A stretch of 64,000 bases of DNA from VGTK01 sp046327915 (GCA_046327915.1 JAXLXO010000008.1:62001-126000), one strand, 5' to 3'. Numbered from the stretch's first letter, positions 9,356 to 19,588 are shown. Notes: generated by a model not told the origin, from the sequence alone. Numbers and translations: made by a program.

Positions 9356-10222
9356 ATGGCAGGACGGCTCGACGGCAAGGTCGCGGTGATCACGGGTGGA
9401 GGCAACGGCATCGGGCGCGCGACGGTGCTGCGCTTCCTCGAGGAGGGCGCGCGCGTGGTCGTCGCGGACCTGAACGAGCAGACCGGCAGCGAGACCCTGG
9501 CGCTCGCGAAGCAGGCGGGTGCCGGATCGCGCGCGCGCTTCATCCGCGCCGACGTCGCGCGCGAGGCCGACGTCGAGGCCGCGGTCGCGCTCGCGACGAA
9601 GGACTTCGGCCGCCTCGACGTGATGTTCAACAACGCGGGCGTCGCCGGCGCGTTCGGTCCGATCACCGACATCACCGAGGAGGACTGGAACTACACCTTC
9701 GACGTGCTGGTGAAGGGCGTGTTCTTCGGCATGAAGCACGCGGCGCGCGTGCTGAAGGCGCAGGGCTCGGGCGGCGTGATCGTCAGCACGGCGTCGATCG
9801 CGGGGCTCTCGGGCGGCGACGGTCCGCAGGCCTACTCGGCGTCGAAGGCCGCGGTGATCAACTTGACGCGCGCGGTCGCGGTCGAGCTGGCGCCGCAGCG
9901 CATCCGCGTGAACGCGATCTGCCCGGGCGGCATCCTGACGCCGCTGATCCACCGCGGCAACGCGGAGGCGATGCGTCCGGTGCTGGAGAAGTTCCAGCCC
10001 TGGCCCGAGGCGGGCCAGCCCGAGCACATCGCGGGTGCGGCGCTGTTCCTCGCGAGCGACGACGCGACCTTCGTCACCGGCGAGGCATTGGTCGTCGACG
10101 GCGGCGCGCTCGCCGCTGGCAGCAACGCGATCCAGAACCTCGGCGGCGGCGCCATGGCGTCGATGGGCGCGGGTGTCGATCGCGGCACGACGGGACAGGA
10201 AGGGTCGTTCCGCAGCTTCTGA
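9356..10222 (+). CDS. SDR family NAD(P)-dependent oxidoreductase
   Basis: A 288-residue classical short-chain dehydrogenase. The cofactor motif TGGGNGIG sits at 13-20, NNAG follows strand 4, the catalytic Ser is in STASIAGLSGG, and YSASK supplies Tyr and Lys. An acidic residue after strand 2 (VVADLNE) favours NAD(H) over NADP(H), which is a family inference. The C-terminus runs about 35 residues beyond the usual VVDGG end with a Gly/Ala/Ser-rich tail of unknown role. A CGGAGG Shine-Dalgarno lies about nine bases before the ATG. It is divergent from the cytochrome-HtrA gene. Confidence 0.9.
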   Translation: MAGRLDGKVAVITGGGNGIGRATVLRFLEEGARVVVADLNEQTGSETLALAKQAGAGSRARFIRADVAREADVEAAVALATKDFGRLDVMFNNAGVAGAFGPITDITEEDWNYTFDVLVKGVFFGMKHAARVLKAQGSGGVIVSTASIAGLSGGDGPQAYSASKAAVINLTRAVAVELAPQRIRVNAICPGGILTPLIHRGNAEAMRPVLEKFQPWPEAGQPEHIAGAALFLASDDATFVTGEALVVDGGALAAGSNAIQNLGGGAMASMGAGVDRGTTGQEGSFRSF

Positions 10223-10249
10223 GTGAGAGAAGGGCCGGTGGAGCCCGCC

Positions 10250-10651
10250 TCAGGGCGCCACCAGCTCGACCTTCGGAAAGTACGTCCGATAGCGGCGTGC
10301 GTCACGCGTCAGCAGTCGCAAGCCGGCGATGGCCGCGTGCGCACCGATGAAGAAGTCGGGCAGAGGCGAGGAGCGCGCACCGCCACGTCGGCGGTAGGCG
10401 AGAAAGCTCTTCCCGGCCAGAAACGCCGCTTCCCAGGGCAACGCGAGCCGATGGAACGTCTGCGCAGGGAGAGCGGCTTCGAGCTCCTCGATCCGCGCGA
10501 ACCCGATCGACACCTCCGCGTAGATGATCGGATTGATCGCCAGCAGGTCGCGGTCGCCCTGCTCGGCGAGAGCCTGCGACGACCAGCGTCCCCACCTGGA
10601 ATCGTCCGTGAGCACGTCGAGCAGCACGTTGCTGTCGACGAGGACCGGCAT
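10250..10651 (-). CDS. vapC: PIN-domain ribonuclease toxin, VapC family
   Basis: A 133-residue PIN-domain protein. The acidic metal-binding set is visible: Asp6 in MPVLVDSNVL, Glu46 in YAEVSIGF, Asp in SPLPDFFIGAHA, and Asp in LLTRDARRY. VapC toxins cut specific RNAs, often tRNA or rRNA, when the antitoxin is lost. Its ATG overlaps the antitoxin stop by one base (TGATG), so the pair is translationally coupled. The gene is complete and all four acidic positions are present, so it looks active. Confidence 0.9.
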   Translation of the reverse strand: MPVLVDSNVLLDVLTDDSRWGRWSSQALAEQGDRDLLAINPIIYAEVSIGFARIEELEAALPAQTFHRLALPWEAAFLAGKSFLAYRRRGGARSSPLPDFFIGAHAAIAGLRLLTRDARRYRTYFPKVELVAP

Positions 10652-10884
10652 CAGTCGCCTCGGGTCAGGGCGAGGATCTCGTCCGTACCGAGACGGCTCG
10701 TCGCCCGGCCCCGCATGCGCTCGACGATGCTGCGACCGCGTCCCGGACGGGTTCGCCGACGAGCCTTGCGGATTCGTACGGCGTTGCCCTCCACGACGAA
10801 CTCGACTTCGCTGTTGGGCAACAGACCGAGCCGCTCGCGGATCTCGATCGGGATGGTCACCTGGCCCTTCGACGTGACACGCAT
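10651..10884 (-). CDS. vapB: AbrB/MazE-type antitoxin (VapB)
   Basis: A 77-residue antitoxin with an N-terminal swapped-hairpin AbrB DNA-binding domain. MRVTSKGQVTIPIEIRERLG is the diagnostic start, followed by EVEFVVEGNAVRIRKA. The C-terminal part (about 45-77) is basic then amphipathic and should wrap the PIN toxin encoded directly downstream. A GGAGG Shine-Dalgarno lies about seven bases before ATG 10884, which sets the start. The operon is expected to be autoregulated by the toxin-antitoxin complex; I saw no convincing operator within the 35-base gap. Confidence 0.9.
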   Translation of the reverse strand: MRVTSKGQVTIPIEIRERLGLLPNSEVEFVVEGNAVRIRKARRRTRPGRGRSIVERMRGRATSRLGTDEILALTRGD

Positions 10885-10919
10885 GAGCGCCTCCGGGGCC
10901 AGTAATACTTCGTCCGGTC

Positions 10920-12032
10920 TTACCGGGGCAAGCCGGCCGCGGCGCGCACCACGTGCGCGCGCGTCACGTCGTGCACCGACGGACATCCGCAAAGCAGCAG
11001 CGCCTCCTCGATCTCGGCCCGCAGGCGATCAAGCACGCTCGCCACGCCCTGCTCTCCTCCCGCGGCGAGTCCCCACAGCACCGGACGTCCGACCAGCACG
11101 ATGCGCGCGCCGAGCGCCAGCGCGCGCACCACGTCGGTGCCGGAGCGCACGCCGCCGTCCATCCACACCTCGACGCGGCCGTCGGCGGCTTCCGCGACCT
11201 CGGGCAACGCGTCGAGCGTCGCCTGCACGCCGTCGAGCTGCCGCCCGCCGTGGTTCGACACGACGATCGCGTCGGCGCCGTGCTCGGCGGCGAGGCGCGC
11301 GTCCTCGGCCGTCAACACGCCCTTCAGAACGATCGGCAGCGGGCTCAGCGAGCGGAACCACTCGAGGTCGCGCCACGTGAGCTTCAGGTCGTTCAGCACG
11401 GCGAAGTGCGCCGCGAGCTGCGAGCCGTCGTCGATCGACGGCGGCGCCGCGTCGGCGCCGAGCAGACCTTCGAGATTGCCGAGCTTGATGCCCGCGGGCA
11501 GCGCGAAGGCGTTCTCGACGTCGCGCCGGCGCGTGCCGAGGCGCGGCGCGTCCACCGTGATGACGAGCGCACTCGCACCCGCCGCCGCGGCGCGCTCGAC
11601 GAGCGCGCGCGTCGCGCCGCGGTCGCGCCAGACGTAGAGCTGGAACCACAGCGGGCTCGTCGCGACCGACGCGACCTCCTCCACGCTCGCGGTCGCCATC
11701 GTCGACAGCGTCATCGGGACGCCGAGCGCGCCGCACGCGCTCGCGGTGGCGAGCTCGCCGTCGGGGTGTGCGAGGCGCTGGTAGGCCATCGGCGCCACCG
11801 CGACCGGCATCGCGAGGTGCTGCTTCAGCGCCGTCGTCGCGAGCGACGGCTCCTCGACGCCGCACAGCATGCGCGGCCTGAGCTTGACGCGCGCGAACGC
11901 GGCGCGGTTGTCGCGCAGCGTGATCTCGTCGCCGGCGCCGCCGGCGTAGTACTCGAAGACCATCTGCGGAAGCAGGCGCTCGGCTTCCTCCTCGAGCAGC
12001 TCCCACTCGGCGGGCGGCGTATTGCGCATCAT
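10920..12032 (-). CDS. FMN-dependent alpha-hydroxy-acid oxidase/dehydrogenase
   Basis: A 370-residue TIM-barrel enzyme of the glycolate/lactate oxidase family, which oxidises (S)-2-hydroxy acids to 2-oxo acids using FMN. The N-terminal FEYYAGGAGDE (26-36) is the family's flavin and substrate loop. The catalytic base and carboxylate-binding Arg are in SNHGGRQLD (His261, Arg264). DGGVRSGTDV binds the FMN phosphate. No membrane anchor or b2 domain is present, so the protein should be soluble. Whether it is an oxidase or uses another acceptor cannot be read. The stop TAA lies 35 bases from the vapB start on the same strand. Confidence 0.92.
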   Translation of the reverse strand: MMRNTPPAEWELLEEEAERLLPQMVFEYYAGGAGDEITLRDNRAAFARVKLRPRMLCGVEEPSLATTALKQHLAMPVAVAPMAYQRLAHPDGELATASACGALGVPMTLSTMATASVEEVASVATSPLWFQLYVWRDRGATRALVERAAAAGASALVITVDAPRLGTRRRDVENAFALPAGIKLGNLEGLLGADAAPPSIDDGSQLAAHFAVLNDLKLTWRDLEWFRSLSPLPIVLKGVLTAEDARLAAEHGADAIVVSNHGGRQLDGVQATLDALPEVAEAADGRVEVWMDGGVRSGTDVVRALALGARIVLVGRPVLWGLAAGGEQGVASVLDRLRAEIEEALLLCGCPSVHDVTRAHVVRAAAGLPR

Positions 12033-12038
12033 CGCCCA

Positions 12039-12085
12039 CGAGGGGGCACGCGCCCCCTCGCCCCACGCGGCGAAGCCGCGCGGGG
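12039..12085. terminator. Two tandem GC-rich hairpins between the class III ADH and hydroxyacid oxidase genes
   Basis: The first hairpin, 12039-12060, is a perfect 9-bp stem CGAGGGGGC/GCCCCCTCG with loop ACGC. The second, 12061-12085, is an 11-bp stem with one mismatch (CCCCACGCGGC against GCCGCGCGGGG) and loop GAA. Neither has a clear U tract. They sit in a 121-base gap between two genes that read leftwards, so they could end the ADH transcript, stabilise mRNA, or be an intergenic palindromic repeat element. Confidence 0.55.
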
Positions 12086-12153
12086 CCCCACTCCCCGCGC
12101 TCCCTTCGGTCGGCCGCGCGCTGCGCGCACGGAGACTTTCCGCAGCACGCGCA

Positions 12154-13263
<1,110 letters not shown>

Positions 13264-13294
13264 GGCTCTCCTCCTGTCGGGTGAAATCCTCGCC

Positions 13295-13308
13295 GAGCTT
13301 CGAAGCTC
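13295..13308. promoter_or_regulatory. Palindrome in the 5' leader of the class III ADH gene
   Basis: GAGCTTCGAAGCTC is a perfect 14-base palindrome, 32 bases upstream of the ADH start codon and 31 bases past the stop of the glycosyltransferase that also reads leftwards. It could be an operator dyad or a small hairpin with a TCGA loop. No regulator gene is next to it. Confidence 0.35.
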
Positions 13309-13338
13309 AGCGTCGCGCGGAGCGCAAGACCGCGGCGG

Positions 13339-14490
13339 TCACGGATACTGCGTCGCGCAGTAGAGCCCGTAGAGGTTGATCGCGATCGACGCGCCGACCA
13401 GCACGTACAGCAGCCGGCGCAGCAGCGGGACCGGCCGGGCGAACGCGGAGAACGCGACCGGCAGCAGGAACGGATAGATGTCCTGCATGTAGCGCGAGCC
13501 GAACTGCGCGTACCCCTGCCACGAGTAGAAGAGGTAGAACACGAACATCAGCACGACGCCGGGGAACAGCCCCGCGATCTGCCAGGTGAGGAGCGCCGGC
13601 GCGAGCACGCCGATCAGGAACGGGCTCATCACCCACGCCGACTGTCCGCCGAGGCCGAAGCGCAGATACGGGAAGTCCCGACGCGTCTCGGGCAGCGCGG
13701 TCAGATAGAACCAGAAGTTCCGCACCACGTTCTCCGAGCCGAAGCTCGGCGCGGGCTGCGTCCACTGCGACCACGTCGCGCTGTAGGTGTTCATCAGCGG
13801 ATCGCCGAACACCCACCACTGATAGCCCAGCACGAGGGCGAGCGGCGGCACGGCGCCGATCCCGAACGCGACGGCGCGCCTGATCCGCGGCCCGACCGCC
13901 GGCGCGGACGGGTCGAGCAGCGCCAGCAGCGCGAACGCGGGAGCCGCCGCGAAGACCGCGTGCCGGGTCAGAGCGGCGACGCAGAAGCAGAAGCCGGCGA
14001 TCGCGTAGGCGCGCCGCGCCAGCACGCACCAGATCGCGAGCAGCAGGAAGAAGTTCGCCTCGGTGTGCATCAGCAGCCACACCGTCCCGTAGCGGGCGGA
14101 GTAGAGTTGCGGCGTCCCGAGCACGTAGGCGACGCTGCCGAGCACCGCGTAGGGCGCGAGCCGCGGGAGCGTCCGGAAGACCGCCGCGACCAGCAGCGCG
14201 TTGACGAAGATCAGCACCGAGTTGAAGACGGTCTGGCCGAGAACGTCGCCGGTCAGCGCCGCCCACGGCACGACCAGGAAGCTCGCCATCGGGGGGTAGG
14301 CCAGGTAGCGCCGGCCCTCGAAGGTGAACGTCTCCATCCACCCGATCGTCTCGGGCAGGCTCGCCTCGCCCTGCAGGAGGCGGAGCGCGATCACCATCGG
14401 TCCGTTGAACGGGTTCGTCTTGTGGTCGGGCGTGACCGCGAAGAGCGCGGCCGCCAGAAGCAGATAGACCGCGACCACGCGCGGCGACAC
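13339..14490 (-). CDS. Multi-pass membrane protein, probable polyprenyl-phosphate sugar transferase
   Basis: A 383-residue protein from a GTG start with an N-terminal membrane helix (VVAVYLLLAAALFAV) and eight to ten further helices. The first loop (DHKTNPFNGPMVIALRLLQGE) and the Trp/Tyr-rich later loops (WWVFGDPLMNTY, SWQGYAQFGSRYMQDIYPF) look like GT87/GT39-related GT-C glycosyltransferases. FGSRYMQDIYPFLLP is a common late element in such bacterial proteins. It is shorter than most GT39 enzymes and has no large soluble tail. The function is only a fold-level guess. Confidence 0.65.
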   Translation of the reverse strand: MSPRVVAVYLLLAAALFAVTPDHKTNPFNGPMVIALRLLQGEASLPETIGWMETFTFEGRRYLAYPPMASFLVVPWAALTGDVLGQTVFNSVLIFVNALLVAAVFRTLPRLAPYAVLGSVAYVLGTPQLYSARYGTVWLLMHTEANFFLLLAIWCVLARRAYAIAGFCFCVAALTRHAVFAAAPAFALLALLDPSAPAVGPRIRRAVAFGIGAVPPLALVLGYQWWVFGDPLMNTYSATWSQWTQPAPSFGSENVVRNFWFYLTALPETRRDFPYLRFGLGGQSAWVMSPFLIGVLAPALLTWQIAGLFPGVVLMFVFYLFYSWQGYAQFGSRYMQDIYPFLLPVAFSAFARPVPLLRRLLYVLVGASIAINLYGLYCATQYP

Positions 14491-14919
14491 GCGGCGCAGG
14501 TGGGAGGTCCGGCCGGCGCCGGCAGGAAGGTCGAGTTCGGTGGGTTCGATCGTCGTGCTCCGGCTCGGGGTCGCGTGGTGCGGCCGGGTCGCTCTCGGCC
14601 GGTGCGGGCTTCTAGCGCAGCAGCGAACGGCGGTCGAAGCGGGGCCCGCGCCCCCGGCGCGCCGGTCGTGCCGGATCGGACGCCGGGTCCGATCGACGAC
14701 GCAACGCGTTCAGCAAGAAAAATGCGGTAGACATCCGCAAAGGACGTGACATACCAGATTTTGTAGAGACCAGAAGGCAGCCACCCTTCACGAAGAGTCC
14801 CTGACGGCGAAAGATTCTCGATACGCGCAGCAGGAGAACCCGGCCCGGAAAAATGGCAGTACGGGCCGCACCGACAGGCTCCGTGACCACTTCGTGAACG
14901 ATCTCGAAGGGGAGAGCCC
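14491..14919. other. 429-base intergenic region between divergent genes
   Basis: The only gap over 300 bases. The left half is GC-rich like the coding DNA; 14700-14830 is visibly richer in A and T, as expected for promoters of the divergent glycosyltransferase and repeat-protein genes. A short dyad TGCGG-N7-CCGCA lies at 14723-14739 and on the minus strand is followed by TTTTT, so it may be a weak terminator or attenuator in the glycosyltransferase leader. A GGGGAG ribosome site precedes ATG 14920. I found no supported gene or recognised riboswitch. Confidence 0.5.
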
Positions 14920-17141
14920 ATGTCGCACCAGAGGCCCGTCACGCGAGCGCCCAAGGCCACCCTCGCCATCCTGTTGACGTTCGCCGCCCTGTCCGCGGCA
15001 GCTCCCGCGTCCGCGGCGACGGGTCCGGGCGTCTGTTCCAACGCCAGGACAGTCGCCTGCACGACCAACGCCGACTGCGGCGTCGGCAACACCTGCATCC
15101 TCCCGACGGCCGGCGGGCAGACGCTCGACAACCAGATCTGCATGGAGGAGGCCGCGAACAAGGGCCTCACCTGCACCGCCAACGACGTCAACATCGCCCA
15201 GACGTCGAGCCTCACGTACACGCCGTGCCAGTTCCCGAACGACACGACGACGATCTCGTTCGTCGCCGAGTTCAACCTGACGGCACAGGCGCGCTACGAC
15301 ATCGGTGTCTGGGTCGCGCAGGACGGCGGCGACGCGCTCACGGGGGCGTGCTCGGTGAGCAACTTCCCGATCGCACCGGACCCGATCTGGGTGAATCTCG
15401 ACGCGGTCTCGCAGCCCACCGACACCTGCGGCGACATCGATGCGAGCCACAATCCGCTGTACTCGAGCATCCAGACCATCGAGGTCGCCTGCGTCGACAC
15501 CAACGGCGACGGCTTCCTCGACGTCAACACCTGCCTGAGCTGGCGCGAGCCCGGCGCGAACGACCTCTGCACGAGCCCGCTGCAGGCGTTCCCCGGCGCG
15601 CCGTCGAAGTGCCACTGCCAGACGCTGCCGGGCATCGCGATCCCGGTGCCCGGCGAGATCATCGTCGACAAGGTCACCTCGCCGTCCGGCAACCCCACGG
15701 TCTTCAGCTTCAACCTCAGCGGAGGACCGACCCCGATCAACCAGAACTTCACGCTGACCGACGCCCAGGCGCCGTTCAACAGCGGCGGCCTGTCGCTGGG
15801 CACCTACTCCGTCGTCGAGACTCCGGTCGCCGGCTGGACGCTCGCGAGCGCGACGTGCACGAGCAGCCAGGGCGGCACGCAGACGCCCGGCAACATCGTC
15901 CTGCACAACGGCGAGATCGTCACCTGCACGTTCAACAACAGCCTGAACCCGACACCGACGCCGAGCCCGACGCCGACACTGTCGCTGTCGCCGTCGCCGT
16001 CTCCGACTCCTACCCGGACGCCGACACCGACGCCGAGCCCGAGTGCGTCGCCGTCGCCCACGCCGTCGCCGAGCCCGAGTCCGTCACCGAGCCCGAGCCC
16101 GTCGCCGAGCCCGAGTCCGTCGCCGACGCCCACGCCGTCACCGAGCCCGAGCCCGTCGCCGACGCCCACTCCGTCACCGAGCCCGAGCCCGTCGCCGACG
16201 CCCACTCCGTCACCGAGCCCGAGCCCGTCGCCGACCCGAGCCCGAGCCCACCCGAGCCAACTCCGTCGCCGAGCCCGAGCCCGACGCCGACGCCAACTCC
16301 GTCGCCGAGCCCGAGTCCGTCGCCGAGCCCGAGCCCCTCGCCGAGCCCGAGTCCGTCGCCGAGCCCCAGCCCGTCGCCGAGCCCCAGCCCCTCGCCGAGC
16401 CCGAGCCCCTCACCGAGCCCGAGCCCCTCGCCGAGCCCGAGCCCCTCGCCAAGCCCGAGCCCCTCGCCGAGCCCGAGCCCCTCGCCGAGCCCGAGCCCCT
16501 CGCCGACGCCCACTCCGTCGCCGAGCCCGAGCCCGACTCCGTCACCGACGCCGACGTCCGTGCCGACCGGAACGCCCATCGTGCCTCCGACGCCGTCGCC
16601 GACACCGACGCCCTTCCCGACGCCGACGCCGGCCGCGACCTCGACCGCGCTGCCGACGCCGACCGAGGTCTGCCACCACGACTGCCCTGACAAGCTGGTC
16701 CTGGCGGGCGGCATCGGCCTCGCGAGCACGGTCAGCGTCGCGAGCGTCGGCAAGCTCGACCACCTCACGGTGCGCTCGGCCTTCCCGGTGGGCGCGGTCG
16801 CCGACGTGTTCGACGGCGTCGAGATCACTCTGAGCAACGCGAACGGCGTGATCTACAGCGCCGAGCTCTTCCCCGGCGATCTGATCCGCCGCGGCAGCTC
16901 GCTGGTCTTCCTCGATCGCTATGCGAAGTCGGGGAACGGAATCCGCGGCGGCATCGCCAAGGTGAAGATCCAGCCGGTGCCGAAGATCGGCGGCGTGCGC
17001 ATCGTGATCGACGCGTTCGGCCACATGGGCGGCGCGACGCAGGACACCATGACGCTGACCATCGTCGTCGGAAACGACGCCAACGGCATCACGGACAGCT
17101 GGGAGCTGAAGAGCTACGGCTGGACGCGCATCCACCGGTGA
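14920..17141 (+). CDS. Secreted Pro/Ser/Thr-repeat protein with one-base frameshift
   Basis: The 5' part, in frame 1, has a signal peptide (about residues 1-33), Cys-containing segments (GVCSNARTVACTTNADCG), a beta-rich domain near 240-340, then a Pro-Thr/Pro-Ser tract. At about 16235/16236 the frame is lost. Continuing in frame 3 gives PSPPEPTPSPSP, the rest of the tract, and a 160-residue C-terminal beta-rich domain beginning VCHHDCPDKLVLAGG and ending YGWTRIHR. The repeat reads TCGCCGACCCGAGC where its neighbours read TCGCCGACGCCGAGC, so one missing G explains the break. It may be a true mutation, a phase-variable tract or a sequencing error. As given, the protein would end in an Arg-rich frameshifted tail. 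Confidence 0.8.
15948..16668 (+). repeat. Low-complexity hexamer tract encoding Pro-Ser/Pro-Thr repeats
   Basis: A tract of about 720 bases made almost wholly of CCGAGC, CCGTCG, CCGACG and CCGACC-type units that encode alternating Pro and Ser/Thr. Stretches such as GAGCCCGAGCCCCTCGCC recur many times nearly exactly. Such tracts act as extended, possibly glycosylated spacers between a membrane- or wall-bound part and a distal domain. DNA of this kind is prone to slippage and to assembly error. Confidence 0.9.
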
Positions 17142-17146
17142 GTGAA

Positions 17147-17180
17147 GTCCGGCGCGCACGGGCGACCGTGCGCGCCGGAC
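17147..17180. terminator. Strong bidirectional hairpin between convergent genes
   Basis: A perfect 15-bp stem, GTCCGGCGCGCACGG paired with CCGTGCGCGCCGGAC, encloses loop GCGA. It begins five bases after the stop of the repeat protein and lies 53 bases before the stop of the convergent SGNH hydrolase gene. There is no U tract, but position and stem strength support a shared terminator. Confidence 0.8.
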
Positions 17181-17232
17181 GATCCGGTGGCAGCGGCGGA
17201 ACGCGCCGCGCGAGGCACCGACCTCGCCGTCC

Positions 17233-18597
17233 TCAGCCGGGGACGGCGGTCCGCAGAGTGAGCTGCTCGCGAATGACGCGCGCCAGCTCGCGCGCCACGA
17301 TAACGTTGGCCTGACCGGTGAGGTGGACCCAGTTCACCATCAGGTCGCGATCGCCGTCGAGCGCATGGATCACGTCCGCGAGCGGCACGTTCTCGCGCGA
17401 CGCCCAGTCGCGCAGATCGGCCATCGCACGCGTGTGCACCAGCATGACGCGCGGCGGGTAGAGCATCGCGACCGTGCGCGGCGCCATCTCGTCGTCGGCC
17501 TTGAGCCGCAGGTCGAACGTGGTCGCCGACACCGGCAGCATGTGCGGACCGATCTTTCCCTGCGCGCGCTGCTCGCGGACGAACTCGACCTCCTGATCGT
17601 AGGTCATGCCGTGCAGCTCGGTCGTCGGGATCAGCGTCGAGCGGAACTGCTGCGTGGCGGCGACAAAAAGGATGCCGTGCTCGCGGCAGATGTCGCGCAG
17701 GCGCGCGACGTTGTGCACGAAGGCGCGCGCGCGCCGCTCGGCGAGCTCGTCGCTCCACCACCAGTCGACGTCGACGGCGTTGCTGCGCGGCACGATGCGG
17801 TCGAGCATCGCGACCAGGACGGAGCGGTGCACGGCGCGATCGATCCAGCCCTCCGCCTGCGCGCCGTCGCGCGGCTCGATCGCGGCGCTGTCGTTCGCGC
17901 CCTCGTAGAACGTGACCACGTCGGGCGACAGGCGCAGCCCTTCGTTCACCAGCATCGCGAGCACGTTCTCGGTGGTCGCGTGCGGGATCGCGAAGTTGAT
18001 CACCTCGTACGTGACGCCGGGCGGCGCCGTCGCCTGCAGGTCGCGCTCGAGCAGGAACGGGTACGTCTCGTCGTCGCGGTCGTGGTAGCCGAACGTCGAC
18101 GACGCGCCGAGCGTCAGGATGCGGATCGTCCCCGGCGGCTTCTCGATCGTGAAGTCCTCGCCGCGAAAGCCCTCGGCGTTGATCGTCACCGGGATCGCAC
18201 CGGTGCCGTCCGGACGCTGCGTCCACTTCCTCTCGTGCGGGAAGTACTTGCTGTAGCCGGTAGCGCCGGTCGCGTACGCGTGGTCGTCGCCGACGACGTT
18301 GCCGTGCCGCTGCGGCGAGCCCGCGAGCGGATCCTTGTCCGGGACGGGCTTCGTCTCGATCCAGTTGCGCTGCCACGGCGTGCCGTAGAGCAGCACCGCG
18401 GGACCGATCTTCGTCGCGAAGTACGCGCGCAGACCGAGCTCGACCAGCAGCAGGTTGCCCGCGACGAGCGCCAGCGCGAGCAGCACCGTGCGGACGACCC
18501 CGCGCCGCGGGCGCGTTTCCTCGGCGCGCGTCACGCGGCGTGATTCCCGGCGGGTGGCATGCCGCGTGCGTCTACCAAGCGACGGCACGGGCGGCAT
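17233..18597 (-). CDS. Membrane-anchored SGNH/GDSL-type hydrolase
   Basis: A 454-residue protein with one N-terminal membrane helix (VVRTVLLALALVAGNLLLVEL) and a periplasmic SGNH-hydrolase domain. Block I is TLGASSTFGY, with the first Ser as likely nucleophile. A FYEGANDSAA element stands where the Asn of block III is expected, and a late VHLTGQAN supplies a catalytic His candidate. Relatives act as esterases or O-acyl transferases on polysaccharides or lipids; the substrate is unknown. The ATG at 18597 is used; a GTG at 18534 is an equally possible start. It is divergent from the next SDR gene with a 61-base gap. Confidence 0.75.
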   Translation of the reverse strand: MPPVPSLGRRTRHATRRESRRVTRAEETRPRRGVVRTVLLALALVAGNLLLVELGLRAYFATKIGPAVLLYGTPWQRNWIETKPVPDKDPLAGSPQRHGNVVGDDHAYATGATGYSKYFPHERKWTQRPDGTGAIPVTINAEGFRGEDFTIEKPPGTIRILTLGASSTFGYHDRDDETYPFLLERDLQATAPPGVTYEVINFAIPHATTENVLAMLVNEGLRLSPDVVTFYEGANDSAAIEPRDGAQAEGWIDRAVHRSVLVAMLDRIVPRSNAVDVDWWWSDELAERRARAFVHNVARLRDICREHGILFVAATQQFRSTLIPTTELHGMTYDQEVEFVREQRAQGKIGPHMLPVSATTFDLRLKADDEMAPRTVAMLYPPRVMLVHTRAMADLRDWASRENVPLADVIHALDGDRDLMVNWVHLTGQANVIVARELARVIREQLTLRTAVPG

Positions 18598-18658
18598 CGT
18601 GGTCCGTTCGACCGGTGCCGGTTGCGCCCGGCGCGCCGCGCGTGTTGAGACACCGGTC

Positions 18659-19501
18659 ATGAAGACGTTTCGCGATCGCGTGGCGGTGGTGACGGGCGCG
18701 GCGAGCGGCATCGGCCGCGCGCTCGCCGACAAGTTCGCGTCGGAAGGCATGAAGGTCGTCCTCGCCGACGTCGAGGAGGCGCCGCTCGCGGCGACGGCGA
18801 AGGAGATGACGGACGCGGGCGCGACCGTGCTCGCGGTGCGCACGGACGTCTCGAAGCCCGCCGAGATCGAGGCGCTCGCCGACCGCGCCTGGTCCGCGTA
18901 CGGCGCGGTGCACGTGCTGTGCAACAACGCGGGCGTCGGCGGCGGCGGACTGTCGTGGGAGGTGAGCGCCGGCGAGTGGGACTGGGTGCTCGGCGTCAAT
19001 CTCTTCGGCGTGATCCACGGTGTGCGCATCTTCGTGCCGCGCATGCTCGCCGGCGGCGACGAGGGACACGTCGTGAACACCGCCTCGGTCGCGGGCCTCT
19101 CCACTGCTCCGGGGATGAGCGCGTACAACGTCAGCAAGTTCGGCGTGGTCGCGCTGTCCGAGGTGATGCACCACGAGCTCGCGATGACCGGCGCGAAGCT
19201 GAAGGTCTCGGTGCTCTGTCCCGCATGGGTGAGCACGCGGATCGCCGACGCCGATCGCAATCGTCCCGCGGCGGCGACCTCGGTCCAGGCCAGCGAGGGA
19301 TTCGCCGCGATGCGCGACGCGGTCCGCGGCTTCGTCGCCGCAGGCCTGCCGCCGGCGCGCGTCGCCGAGATGGTGCACGAGGCGATCCGCGACGAGCGCT
19401 TCTACGTCCTGACGCACCCCGACTTCATGCCGCTCGTGCGCCATCGCATGGAGGGCATCCTCGAGGGCCGCAACCCGACCTTCGGTGGCTTCGGCAGCTG
19501 A
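18659..19501 (+). CDS. SDR family oxidoreductase
   Basis: A 280-residue short-chain dehydrogenase. TGAASGIG (13-20) binds the cofactor, VLADVEE follows strand 2, CNNAG marks strand 4, the Ser lies in NTASVAGLST, and YNVSK holds the catalytic Tyr and Lys. The C-terminal part (RFYVLTHPDFMPLVRHRMEGIL) is shared with the SDR at 50209-51078 (YVLCPDNSVTREV...), and both keep the adjacent element FVPRMLA. These two SDRs are therefore closer to each other than to the one at 9356. The substrate is unknown. Confidence 0.9.
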   Translation: MKTFRDRVAVVTGAASGIGRALADKFASEGMKVVLADVEEAPLAATAKEMTDAGATVLAVRTDVSKPAEIEALADRAWSAYGAVHVLCNNAGVGGGGLSWEVSAGEWDWVLGVNLFGVIHGVRIFVPRMLAGGDEGHVVNTASVAGLSTAPGMSAYNVSKFGVVALSEVMHHELAMTGAKLKVSVLCPAWVSTRIADADRNRPAAATSVQASEGFAAMRDAVRGFVAAGLPPARVAEMVHEAIRDERFYVLTHPDFMPLVRHRMEGILEGRNPTFGGFGS

Positions 19502-19588
19502 CGACTCGACGCACCGTTGTCCGCGCGGACACGCGCGCGGACGACGAGGCGTCTTGACTTGCACGCTCCCGGCGCCGAGCGTCGCGCG

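Noticed and set aside
10914..10926. Dyad CCGGT-CTT-ACCGG near the first vapB gene as its operator
   Set aside because: Arms are only five bases, it overlaps the stop codon of the upstream-lying oxidase gene on the same strand, and this motif is common by chance at such GC content.
14612..14890. 92-codon minus-strand frame in the 429-base gap
   Set aside because: No ribosome site, no domain and mixed composition; I treat the gap as regulatory.
15948..16668. Repeat tract considered as a CRISPR array or satellite
   Set aside because: Units are 6-base codon pairs with no constant repeat and unique spacers, and they keep a coding frame for Pro-Ser/Thr.
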